Positions 14,686-22,024 of a stretch of DNA of 29,264 nucleotides are shown in pieces; position 1 is the stretch's first letter; every line of letters begins with the position of its first letter. The notes below the pieces were generated by a model, which ran no database searches, had not been told where the DNA came from, and saw only the letters and a list, made by a program, of their open reading frames with translations. The stretch covers positions 1-29,264 of the forward strand of contig CAYVQZ010000060.1 in assembly GCA_964453435.1 (NCBI GenBank), written 5' to 3'. Made by a program: the position numbers and the translations under genes. Origin of the DNA: CAYVQZ01 sp964453435. Lineage in GTDB: Bacteria > Abyssobacteria > SURF-5.

Positions 14686-15048
14686 ATGAAAATAAAGCTG
14701 AACAGCAGGCAAATTGCCGAAGTGAGCCGAAGAATCCAAGAAAGCGACAGGAAAACGTTTTCGGTGGACGACGTTACGGAAGTCTTTCGGATGCTGAGAT
14801 ATTGGATAAAGAGTCACGGCTCGGGCGAAGAGGCAATCAAATCGATAGTTGAATTACCGGATGGGTACGTGTGCCGGGTGAATCGGAAATTTCGGGATTC
14901 GATGAAGGCTTTCTTCAAGGAGAGGCGTGCGCTGGAGCTTGCCGAGGATGTGAAAGAGCTGGAAGAGAAGGAGACGCTCAGTAAATATGACCAACTCATC
15001 CGGGAGGCGGAAGAACGAGCGTCAAAATCCAAGCGTCACGAGAGATAA
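14686..15048 (+). CDS. Small charged protein with C-terminal coiled coil, unknown
   Basis: I do not recognise this 120-residue soluble protein. It has no signal peptide or membrane segment. The first 75 residues look like a compact alpha/beta domain (MKIKLNSRQIAEVSRRIQE, TFSVDDVTEVFRMLRYWIK, VELPDGYVCRVN). The last 45 are Lys/Glu-rich and predicted to be a long helix or coiled coil (RRALELAEDVKELEEKE). ATG 14686 is chosen because the upstream in-frame TTG 14629 and GTG 14635 add spacer-like residues; no good ribosome binding site supports any of them. Its position between two TPR lipoproteins suggests a cytoplasmic partner of that system. Confidence 0.6.
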   Translation: MKIKLNSRQIAEVSRRIQESDRKTFSVDDVTEVFRMLRYWIKSHGSGEEAIKSIVELPDGYVCRVNRKFRDSMKAFFKERRALELAEDVKELEEKETLSKYDQLIREAEERASKSKRHER

Positions 15049-15074
15049 CGATATACTGGGAAAGGAGTAAATGC

Positions 15075-16145
15075 ATGAAACTCGCATTGAAATGGGTATC
15101 GGCGCTGGTAGTTATCCTGCTTCTTGTCGGTTGCGGACAGAAAGAACCCCCGATTTTTAAGCTCATTAAACTATACCAGGATGGGAAACATGATGAAGCG
15201 ATTGCGCTTGCCGAAAAAATAATCGCCGAAAATCCGAACAATTCACAGGCGCACAGATTTTTGGTGAAGTCGGCGGTCGAAAAGGGTGAGCTGGAGAAGT
15301 ATGAAAAGAGGTACCAGGAATGGGTCAGCAAGAATCCCGGCATCGCAGGATATCACTTCGGGCTTGGGTACACGTATACCCAGTTGCAGGATTATGACGC
15401 CGCAATAAAGGAACTAAACAAGGCGTTGGAATTGAACCCGAATTTGGACTATGTGCATTACACCTTGGGCTGGATATACATATATGCCGACTACGCCGGG
15501 TCTGATCCCGACAAGGGGCTTGCAGAGTGGAAGAAGGAAGAGGAGATCGACCCGAAATCATTCGGGGCGTTGCAGGTTTACAGTGACCGCGCTGATTACT
15601 ATCTCCGGATCGGCGACGCCGACTCCGCGGAGAAGGACTATGAGAAAATAACGCTGTATGCCTTTGCCCGGGGAGACATAGAAAGCGCACGCGAGTTTAT
15701 CAATCGCATCCGGCTGCTGCGCGATGAATTGGCCCGCTACGAGGCGGAAATCAAGGAGAATCCGGACGATGCCGACCTGCGAGCCAAACTGGGTGTCCTC
15801 CAATATAAGAACGGTTTTGTGAAGGCGGCGGTGGAGACTTGGACACGAGCGTTGGAAATCGAGCCGGACAATGCGGAAGTCCAGAATTATCTCGGAAAGG
15901 CATATCTGGAGCAGAGCCATTACGAAACGGCGGCGAAACACTTGCAAAAGGCCATTGAATCAGACCCGACCCTGGTCAGCGGATACTATAATCTGGCTTT
16001 AGCTGAGGATTATTTAGGCCGACAGAAAATGGCGCTCGAGCATTACAAGAAATACTTGGACCTTAATCCGATGGCTCCGAAGAATGAGGAAGTCAAGGAA
16101 CGAATTGTTGAGCTCGAGCAAATCACTGCCGAGCGGGAAGGGTGA
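15075..16145 (+). CDS. TPR-repeat lipoprotein
   Basis: A 356-residue lipoprotein. The signal peptide ends in a good lipobox, LVGC, with Cys20 as the lipidation site. Repeats are clear at about 32-62 (KLYQDGKHDEAIALAEKI), 93-127 (GLGYTYTQLQDYDAAIKEL), 128-160, 234-266 (LGVLQYKNGFVKAAVETW), 268-300 (NYLGKAYLEQSHYETAAKHL) and 302-335 (NLALAEDYLGRQKMALEHY). AAAGGAG lies upstream of ATG 15075. It resembles the TPR lipoprotein two genes earlier in design but differs in sequence, so it may be a distant paralog. It is likely periplasmic and membrane-anchored, and the client is unknown. The Asp in position +2 that would signal inner-membrane retention is absent (Gly21), so outer-membrane sorting is possible in a Lol-containing cell. 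Confidence 0.87.
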   Translation: MKLALKWVSALVVILLLVGCGQKEPPIFKLIKLYQDGKHDEAIALAEKIIAENPNNSQAHRFLVKSAVEKGELEKYEKRYQEWVSKNPGIAGYHFGLGYTYTQLQDYDAAIKELNKALELNPNLDYVHYTLGWIYIYADYAGSDPDKGLAEWKKEEEIDPKSFGALQVYSDRADYYLRIGDADSAEKDYEKITLYAFARGDIESAREFINRIRLLRDELARYEAEIKENPDDADLRAKLGVLQYKNGFVKAAVETWTRALEIEPDNAEVQNYLGKAYLEQSHYETAAKHLQKAIESDPTLVSGYYNLALAEDYLGRQKMALEHYKKYLDLNPMAPKNEEVKERIVELEQITAEREG

Positions 16146-16423
16146 TCCGCCAGCGAGATAACCCAGCGGGCCTGATCGCAGGGCGGTGCACGGAACACGA
16201 TAACTGATGTGGGAATAGAACCATGTGGAAGACCGGTCTGGGCAGCGCATGCCTCAGTTCGACGCTCATGGCGGCAAGGCGGGCGAGCGCAGATGGAGAG
16301 GCTTTCAAAAAGAGTATCATTCGTCGGCTGTTGAATCAAAAATGCGGCTCGAACCAGGAAAGAGCATGCGATTCTTTTTGAAGCAACCCTGAAGGGGTTT
16401 TGCGTGAGGGTTCGGTTGGCATC
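16146..16423. other. 278-base spacer, possibly structured
   Basis: No gene is supported here. The stretch is free of the intergenic word repeats and holds several short inverted repeats: CCTG-atcg-CAGG near 16172, GGCA-gcgca-TGCC near 16243, and GCAACCC...GGGTTttGC at 16383-16403. The last overlaps a possible ribosome binding site and TTG codon (16400) just before the glycosyltransferase. I tested it by eye for 6S, SRP, RNase P and tmRNA signatures and recognised none. Confidence 0.35.
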
Positions 16424-17104
16424 GTGAGAATATCGATAACAATTCCCGTCTATAACGAAATCAACACAATCGACGCGATTCTCGACCGGGTCGAGCAGTC
16501 AGAGTTCGATAAAGAGATTATAATAGTCGACGATGGGTCTACCGATGGTACGAGGGAGGTCCTGCAAGATAAATATGACGGGAGATTCAAGGTGTTCTTT
16601 CATGACCGAAACATGGGGAAGGGAGCAGCGCTGAAGACCGCCTTCGAACATGTGACGGGAGACATTGTCCTGATTCAAGACGCCGATCTGGAGTATGATC
16701 CTGCGGACTATCCGAAGCTTATTGAGCCGATTACTCGGGGTGTTGCGGATGTGGTTTTCGGTTCGAGATTCCTTGGCGGACCTCACCGGGTGCTCTTTTT
16801 CTGGCACTTCGTTGCCAACCGACTGTTGACGTTGCTCTCGAATGCTCTGAATAACATAAATTTATCGGATATGGAAACCTGTTACAAGGCGTTCCGGTCA
16901 GAGATTTTGCAGGACCTAAACATTCGTTCGAAAAGATTTGGATTCGAACCGGAGTTTACCGCATTCGTGGCGAAGAAGAAACTTCGGATTTATGAGGTGC
17001 CCATTTCCTACTATGGCCGCACATATACCGAAGGCAAAAAAATCACGTGGAAAGACGGTATCGCTGCCCTTTATTATATTTTCAGGTTTCGATTTTTGGA
17101 CTAA
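16424..17104 (+). CDS. Glycosyltransferase family 2 (DPM1-like)
   Basis: A 226-residue GT-A fold enzyme likely to transfer a sugar from a nucleotide sugar to a polyprenyl phosphate or similar acceptor on the cytoplasmic face of the membrane. It has the family's opening ISITIPVYNE, the nucleotide-binding VDDGSTDGT (36-44), the metal-binding DAD in IQDADLEYDP (86-88) and the C-terminal region YEVPISYYGRTYTEGKKI with ITWKDGI typical of the dolichol-phosphate mannosyltransferase-like subgroup. The C-terminal membrane helices of some relatives are absent. The start is uncertain: GTG 16424 gives the family-like N-terminus, while TTG 16400 is preceded closely by AAGGGG. The next gene follows after 46 bases. 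The envelope-protein neighbours suggest a role in glycolipid or surface glycan synthesis. Confidence 0.88.
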   Translation: MRISITIPVYNEINTIDAILDRVEQSEFDKEIIIVDDGSTDGTREVLQDKYDGRFKVFFHDRNMGKGAALKTAFEHVTGDIVLIQDADLEYDPADYPKLIEPITRGVADVVFGSRFLGGPHRVLFFWHFVANRLLTLLSNALNNINLSDMETCYKAFRSEILQDLNIRSKRFGFEPEFTAFVAKKKLRIYEVPISYYGRTYTEGKKITWKDGIAALYYIFRFRFLD

Positions 17105-17150
17105 CCGGCATTTTTCCGTATCTCTCCCGCAATCTTCCTTGGAGGCTCCC

Positions 17151-17885
17151 TTGTTTGAGCGAATAGCCGTTGTAGCGGCGATGGAGCGCGAGTGTTCTTT
17201 TTTGCGCAGGGCGATGAATCCGGCGGACCGCCGCCTCAATCGGCTCGTCTGTGGACATATAGGCTCGAAGAGTGTCATCCTTTTGAGGAGCGGCGTGGGA
17301 CCAGCGAAGGCATGGGAGCGACTGGCCGAGTTGAGAGAGATGCGCCCGGAATGCATTTTTTCAATTGGATGTTCGGGGGGATTGGTCCAAAATTTGCATA
17401 TCGGCGATTTGGTGATTTCGAACCAGATGGTCGATGACTCGGATCGGTCTCGGAGATTGTACTCCGCCCCAGAGTTCGTGCAAGCGGCAGTCGATTGTTG
17501 CGGGAATCTCAACGTACCGTTTCATGTGGGGAAGACGGTGACGACCGCAAAGGTGGCGGCCACTCCTGATGAAAAGGGGCGACTGGCCGAGCTCCACGGC
17601 GCCATATCGGTGGATATGGAAAGCGCTCGAGTAGCCGCATGGGCGGCAGAAGAGGGTATTCCGATGCTTGCATTGCGGGCTGTTTCCGATGAACTTGCTC
17701 ACGGGATTCCTCAGGAACTCTCCCTGATCTTCGACCATCGGGGAAAGCTGTTTGTTGGAAAGCTGTTGCGGATATTTTTGAGGAGGCCGGGTCTGGTCGC
17801 GGAAATGATGCGGCTGAGGTCGCGATTCGGGATGAGCCTGCGGAATTTGGAGCATGTTGTCATGCCGCTGGTGGCGGATATCTGA
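17151..17885 (+). CDS. Nucleoside phosphorylase-superfamily protein (MTAN/HpnG-like)
   Basis: A 244-residue protein of the purine nucleoside phosphorylase/MTA-SAH nucleosidase superfamily. The chain opens with RIAVVAAMERE, in which Glu15 corresponds to a catalytic-site glutamate. It has the glycine-rich SIGCSGGL and the nucleoside-binding SVDMESARVA (153-162) followed by ALRAVSDE with Asp180. The VDMES motif fits hopanoid-associated phosphorylase-like or futalosine hydrolase-like branches better than classic MTAN. The start is TTG 17151: GGAGG (17141-17145) lies five bases upstream, and the longer open frame back to 16938 overlaps the glycosyltransferase. No squalene-hopene cyclase or other hopanoid gene is in the window, so the hopanoid link is only a hint from family and from the glycosyltransferase neighbour. 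Confidence 0.8.
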   Translation: MFERIAVVAAMERECSFLRRAMNPADRRLNRLVCGHIGSKSVILLRSGVGPAKAWERLAELREMRPECIFSIGCSGGLVQNLHIGDLVISNQMVDDSDRSRRLYSAPEFVQAAVDCCGNLNVPFHVGKTVTTAKVAATPDEKGRLAELHGAISVDMESARVAAWAAEEGIPMLALRAVSDELAHGIPQELSLIFDHRGKLFVGKLLRIFLRRPGLVAEMMRLRSRFGMSLRNLEHVVMPLVADI

Positions 17886-17992
17886 GGGCATGAAATAGAA
17901 GGGGGAGTCAAGGGGGACCATATTTTTGATTTAGGCGCTCCTTTTCAAGGTCGTTTCAGATTTCGCAAGGTGTTGGCCTATAACAATTTGCC

Positions 17993-18021
17993 TTGACAAA
18001 TTCAATAATATGGAGTATAAT
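17993..18021 (+). promoter_or_regulatory. Perfect consensus sigma70 promoter of a small lipoprotein gene
   Basis: TTGACA (17993-17998), a 17-base spacer and TATAAT (18016-18021), both 6 of 6. The predicted start near 18028 gives a 44-base AT-rich leader containing repeated GATAT and a short GTAT-tgat-ATAC palindrome. Confidence 0.92.
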
Positions 18022-18071
18022 AAATATAATTGTGATATGTATTGATATACAGATGGAGAAGGGGGGTTAAA

Positions 18072-18578
18072 ATGCGAAAGTCGCTTGGGATTCTGAGTGT
18101 GGTTTTGGTCGTTCTCCTTACTGGTTGTTTGACGGCGCCCCCTGCGAAGTCTGTAGGGAACGCGGCGATGCCGAAAGTGATCGGACCGGAATCGGGGTAT
18201 ACGGGTTCGGGCATGTATGGGGCTCATGAATGGATTGACGATGATGCTCGCACTGCCTTGTGGTTGAGGAGGAACCTCCCGGAACGCTGGTCGGAAATCC
18301 CGTTTCCCATAATTACGTTTTTCCGTTATAACACCCACAATGATAGACAACAGATGATGCCGTTCGAATGGGAATACTATTTTGCGAATATGCGGGACCC
18401 CTACCTCCAGGTACGCATGTACACCCTCGAGGCGCGTGACCGGAATCGGACGCGGCGGAATGAAGTGCTCGCGCGGGAAGCGGCGGAAAAAGCCGCGGCG
18501 GAGCGAGCGATTAGCGGGGAAGTTTCACATTTGTCTGATGAGGAAGTAAGCAAGCGGCTCCTGGTTGTCTATCCCTGA
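18072..18578 (+). CDS. Small lipoprotein of unknown function
   Basis: A 168-residue predicted lipoprotein with the signal MRKSLGILSVVLVVLLTGC and Cys19 as lipidation site (lipobox LTGC). The mature part is unrecognised: a Gly-rich linker, an aromatic-rich middle (EWIDDDARTALWLRR, IITFFRYNTHND, FEWEYYFANMRDPYLQVRMY), then a long charged Ala/Glu/Arg-rich helix (EVLAREAAEKAAAERA). ATG 18072 follows an AAGGGGGG ribosome binding site. The gene has its own perfect consensus promoter and its own terminator, so it is monocistronic and probably strongly and constitutively expressed, which suggests an abundant structural envelope protein. No homologous family comes to mind. Confidence 0.78.
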   Translation: MRKSLGILSVVLVVLLTGCLTAPPAKSVGNAAMPKVIGPESGYTGSGMYGAHEWIDDDARTALWLRRNLPERWSEIPFPIITFFRYNTHNDRQQMMPFEWEYYFANMRDPYLQVRMYTLEARDRNRTRRNEVLAREAAEKAAAERAISGEVSHLSDEEVSKRLLVVYP

Positions 18579-18601
18579 CTCCGTGAAACGTATCGAGTAC
18601 G

Positions 18602-18639
18602 AAAGGCGGAAAGCTCAAAACGCGGCTTTCCGCCTTTTT
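18602..18639 (+). terminator. Rho-independent terminator of the small lipoprotein
   Basis: The 10-base arms GGCGGAAAGC (18605-18614) and GCTTTCCGCC (18625-18634) are extended by AAA/TTT and followed by TTTTT. It lies 24 bases after the stop codon. Confidence 0.94.
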
Positions 18640-18642
18640 GTA

Positions 18643-18671
18643 TGGACTCACAAGCTGGTTGCGTATATAAT
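18643..18671 (+). promoter_or_regulatory. Sigma70 promoter of the adenylate cyclase operon
   Basis: TGGACT (18643-18648, 4 of 6), a 17-base spacer and TATAAT (18666-18671, 6 of 6). It sits immediately after the lipoprotein terminator, and the predicted start is near 18678. Confidence 0.6.
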
Positions 18672-18754
18672 CTCTTCGTAAAGCACTCACTCTCGTCAAA
18701 GATTCTCATTCCTTTCCTGTTTTGTCGTGTTGCCCGGTCTGACGGTTGTTGGAG

Positions 18755-21523
18755 ATGCTGAAGCTTTCGGAAGACAAGAGAAACACCCTGGTCGAGATTT
18801 CCACCGCTCTGGCGATAAGTCTCGTATTTTTCCTGTTTTCGTTCACGCCCCCCTATCAGCGTCTCGAATTGCTCTCGTTGGACGCCCGATTTAACTTGCG
18901 GCCTCCCATAGCGATGAACCCGGATATCGCGACCATTGATATCGATGACCGTGCGTTGAGTGAAGAGGGCAGGTGGCAGGACTGGAAACGCGATAAGCAT
19001 ACGCGCGTTATCGATGCGGTTCGACTCGGAGCGGGCGCACAGTTGGGGTTCGATATCTATTTTTCCGAGGAAAGCAAAATGGTCCTTTATCCCTCGGATG
19101 TCGTGAGGGCGAGGAGTCTCGAGGAGGTGCGGACAGCTTTCAGGGACTATGACGCTGAGCTTGCAACGGCTGCAAGGAGAGCAAAGAATGTATTCCTGGC
19201 AGCCACCTTTGTAGTGGAGGAATTTGACCGGAACGGGAATTCTGACTATATTCGGTCGAGTCTCTCTGAAGAGTCGTGGGGAAGGGTGGGAAGCCTTCTT
19301 GAAAAGGATTGTTACCTCGAAGCGGATGATAGCGTCGCCTCTTCGTTTTTGACTGCCTCCTGGCCGCAAGCCATCCCGATTCCGAGTTTTATTGAAGCTT
19401 CGCGGGGTGTCGGATTTGCCCAAATAGCGAAAGAAACCGACGGTTTGGTGCGCAAATATCCAACATTTCTGCAAATCGAGTATCCCCCCGATGACGCAAC
19501 ACGGCGTTGCTTTTTGATTCCCTCGCTCGGCCTTTTGATGGCATGCGATTATCTTCAAGTGCCTCTCGAAACCGTGAACGTGATACCCGGCGCCTGCATT
19601 GTGCTCCCGAACGCGCAAATGCCCGATGGGTCGCGCCTGAACCTGAGGATTCCAATTGATGCGAAAGGGCAAATGATTATAAACTGGGCCGGAGATTATA
19701 AGGAAACATTCCGGCATTATCCATATTCTTCAGTCATACGATTGAGTGAACATGATGCTCTGTCAAGAATTAAAGAATTCCTTTCGAGACAGGATGATTC
19801 ACTGTTTCGGGACCCGTCGCTATTGATGGAAACAGTAAGAACAGCGTTCCCGCAAATAGGCGAAGTTCCCACGTATGTGGCCTGTCTCTATGGCGCCTTC
19901 TGGTATGAGACGCTCATAGAGAACGACGGAGTCGAGAAGTTCGAGCCGCATTTTTACGAACAGCTTTTCGGTATGTCTGCCGAAGATGTTCCGGAGCTGT
20001 ATGAGAGTCAGAGAGAGGTGTTCGAAAATGTGAAATTGCATCATCAAATGCTTGAAATGCTGTCGCAGCGTCCCGGAGCGTCGCTGTCAGACGTGAGGGC
20101 GGAACTGGAATTATCTTTAGATGCGGTTGAAAATGCTTACATGACTATAAAAAACATGGTAAGCAGAGGAGGGCCCAAATCGAGCGAGCGGCCGCTTTTT
20201 TTTCTCCCCCCGGTCGTACTCGAGAATAGAGTAATCACGCTGGAAGACCTGAAGGGGGGAGTCTTCTTTTATGGGCTAACAGCCACCGGCACTCATGATC
20301 TGAACCCGATGCCGTTCAGCCCGAGGTATCCAATGGTGGGAGCGATCGCAAACGTGTTTAACACGATTGTCACCGGCCAATTTATCACCCCGTTGGGGAA
20401 AGCGTGGCGACTGCCGATTTTTCTCGTGGTGGGGCTTTTTACGGGATACATCTTATCCACTCGCACGACGATACGGGGTTCGTTCTTCACGATTCTCTTT
20501 CTGATTGCGTATCTTCTTTTCGCATACTGGCTCTTCGTTGACCGGCGAATATGGATTGACGTAATCGGTCCGGCCGGTACGATAATTGTCTCTGACGCGG
20601 CGATTGTGTGGTACAAATTCAATACCGCCGAAAAGAAGAGAAAATTCATTAAAAGCGCCTTCGAACACTACATGAACCCATCGGTGGTGGAGGAGATAGC
20701 GCGGAACCCGGACATGCTCGAATTGGGCGGGAAAGAAATGAGGCTGACGGCCTTTTTCTCCGATGTGGCGGGCTTTACGACACTGTCCGAACAACTAAGC
20801 GCACCCGAAGTGGTGGAACTGTTGAATGAATACCTGACTGCGATGACGGACATCGTCTTGAAATATGACGGGACACTCGACAAATACGAGGGCGATGCGA
20901 TCATGGCGGTGTTCGGCGCTCCAATTCACTTTGCAGACCATGCGGCGCGCGCGTGCTTCGTCGCGCTCGAAATGCAAGAGAAACTGAGCGAGTTGCGACC
21001 GAAATGGAGAGCCGAAGGGAAGCCGGAACTCGAAGCGAGAATTGGCATAAACACGGGGTCCATGGTAGTCGGCAATATGGGTTCACGGACTCGATTCGAT
21101 TATACGGTAATGGGCGACGCCGTTAACCTGGCGGCACGCCTCGAGGGAGTCAACAAGCAGTATTCGACACAAATCATGATCAGCGAGTTCACATATGTGG
21201 ATTGCCGGTCCGAGATGGTGGTTCGCGAGATAGACTTGATCAGGGTCAAGGGCAAAGCTGAGCCCGTCAGGATTTACGAGGTTGTCGCACGCTCAAACGA
21301 CAACCTGGGAGATGACATGAAAGCGGTGCTGGAGCATTATTCCGGCGGACTTCGGGCTTATCGAGAGCGCGACTGGGAAACGGGGATAGATGAATTCAAG
21401 AAAGCGCTCGGGGTCAGGCCGGAGGACGGCCCCTCGCTGACATATCTGAAAAGATGCGAGGAATACAGAACCAACCCACCGCCTGACGACTGGGGCGGAG
21501 TGTATGTAATGACCACCAAATGA
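18755..21523 (+). CDS. CHASE2-domain class III adenylate cyclase
   Basis: A 922-residue membrane sensor that makes cAMP. After one N-terminal membrane helix (about 14-32) comes an extracytoplasmic CHASE2 domain (about 40-545), then three helices (about 553-622) and a cytoplasmic cyclase domain (about 660-845). The cyclase has both metal aspartates (Asp670 in FFSDVAGF, Asp714 in KYEGDAIMAVFG), the ATP-selecting Lys710 and the transition-state Asn/Arg in GDAVNLAARLEG. The catalytic set is complete and adenylate-specific. The tail holds one TPR-like unit and ends in PPPDDWGGVYVMTTK, common in this family. CHASE2 is interrupted by about 150 extra residues (335-485) between YSSVI and GGVFFYGLTATG. 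The start is ATG 18755 with TTG 18746 possible; neither has a good ribosome binding site. Confidence 0.93.
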   Translation: MLKLSEDKRNTLVEISTALAISLVFFLFSFTPPYQRLELLSLDARFNLRPPIAMNPDIATIDIDDRALSEEGRWQDWKRDKHTRVIDAVRLGAGAQLGFDIYFSEESKMVLYPSDVVRARSLEEVRTAFRDYDAELATAARRAKNVFLAATFVVEEFDRNGNSDYIRSSLSEESWGRVGSLLEKDCYLEADDSVASSFLTASWPQAIPIPSFIEASRGVGFAQIAKETDGLVRKYPTFLQIEYPPDDATRRCFLIPSLGLLMACDYLQVPLETVNVIPGACIVLPNAQMPDGSRLNLRIPIDAKGQMIINWAGDYKETFRHYPYSSVIRLSEHDALSRIKEFLSRQDDSLFRDPSLLMETVRTAFPQIGEVPTYVACLYGAFWYETLIENDGVEKFEPHFYEQLFGMSAEDVPELYESQREVFENVKLHHQMLEMLSQRPGASLSDVRAELELSLDAVENAYMTIKNMVSRGGPKSSERPLFFLPPVVLENRVITLEDLKGGVFFYGLTATGTHDLNPMPFSPRYPMVGAIANVFNTIVTGQFITPLGKAWRLPIFLVVGLFTGYILSTRTTIRGSFFTILFLIAYLLFAYWLFVDRRIWIDVIGPAGTIIVSDAAIVWYKFNTAEKKRKFIKSAFEHYMNPSVVEEIARNPDMLELGGKEMRLTAFFSDVAGFTTLSEQLSAPEVVELLNEYLTAMTDIVLKYDGTLDKYEGDAIMAVFGAPIHFADHAARACFVALEMQEKLSELRPKWRAEGKPELEARIGINTGSMVVGNMGSRTRFDYTVMGDAVNLAARLEGVNKQYSTQIMISEFTYVDCRSEMVVREIDLIRVKGKAEPVRIYEVVARSNDNLGDDMKAVLEHYSGGLRAYRERDWETGIDEFKKALGVRPEDGPSLTYLKRCEEYRTNPPPDDWGGVYVMTTK

Positions 21524-21540
21524 GCTGTGGGAGCGTGCGA

Positions 21541-21990
21541 ATGAGAGCGGTTATTCAGAGGGTCGGCAGGGCTGCCGTAAGGGTCGATAACGCCGTGGTC
21601 GGAGAAATTGGCGCAGGACTGCTCGTTTTGCTGGGCGTTGGCAAGAGCGACACCGCAACTGACGCAAGATATGTTGCAGAAAAGGTGCCACATCTCCGCA
21701 TTTTTGAGGACGCCGAACAAAAATTGAACTTGTCGGTGGTTGATATCGGCGGTTCGGTTCTGGTCGTCTCGCAGTTCACTCTCTTTGGTGACTGTCGGAA
21801 AGGAAGACGACCGTCGTTCACCGATGCGGCCGAGCCCGCGCTCGCGGAACGTCTTTATAGAAACTGTGTTGATTTACTGAAGCAATCGGGAGTGTGTACT
21901 GCAGAAGGAATCTTTCAAGCCACGATGGAGGTGGAACTCGTAAATGCGGGGCCGCTGACAATTCTCCTCGACAGCCGAAAGAATTTCTGA
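21541..21990 (+). CDS. dtd: D-aminoacyl-tRNA deacylase
   Basis: A 149-residue cytoplasmic homodimeric enzyme that hydrolyses D-amino acids (and glycine mischarged on tRNA-Ala) from tRNA. The opening MRAVIQRV, the active-site SQFTLFGDCRKGRRPSF (78-94) and the cross-subunit Gly-cisPro motif NAGPLT (135-140) identify it. ATG 21541 follows GGGAG by about seven bases. An in-frame ATG at 21520 overlaps the cyclase stop and adds seven unlike residues. Only 17 bases separate it from the cyclase, so the genes are probably co-transcribed although functionally unrelated. Full length. Confidence 0.96.
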   Translation: MRAVIQRVGRAAVRVDNAVVGEIGAGLLVLLGVGKSDTATDARYVAEKVPHLRIFEDAEQKLNLSVVDIGGSVLVVSQFTLFGDCRKGRRPSFTDAAEPALAERLYRNCVDLLKQSGVCTAEGIFQATMEVELVNAGPLTILLDSRKNF

Positions 21991-22024
21991 GGCGGGATTC
22001 GAGACAGGAAGGATACCGGTAAGA

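Noticed and set aside
16146..16423. 6S, SRP, RNase P or tmRNA gene
   Set aside because: None of the conserved sequence blocks of these RNAs was found on either strand.
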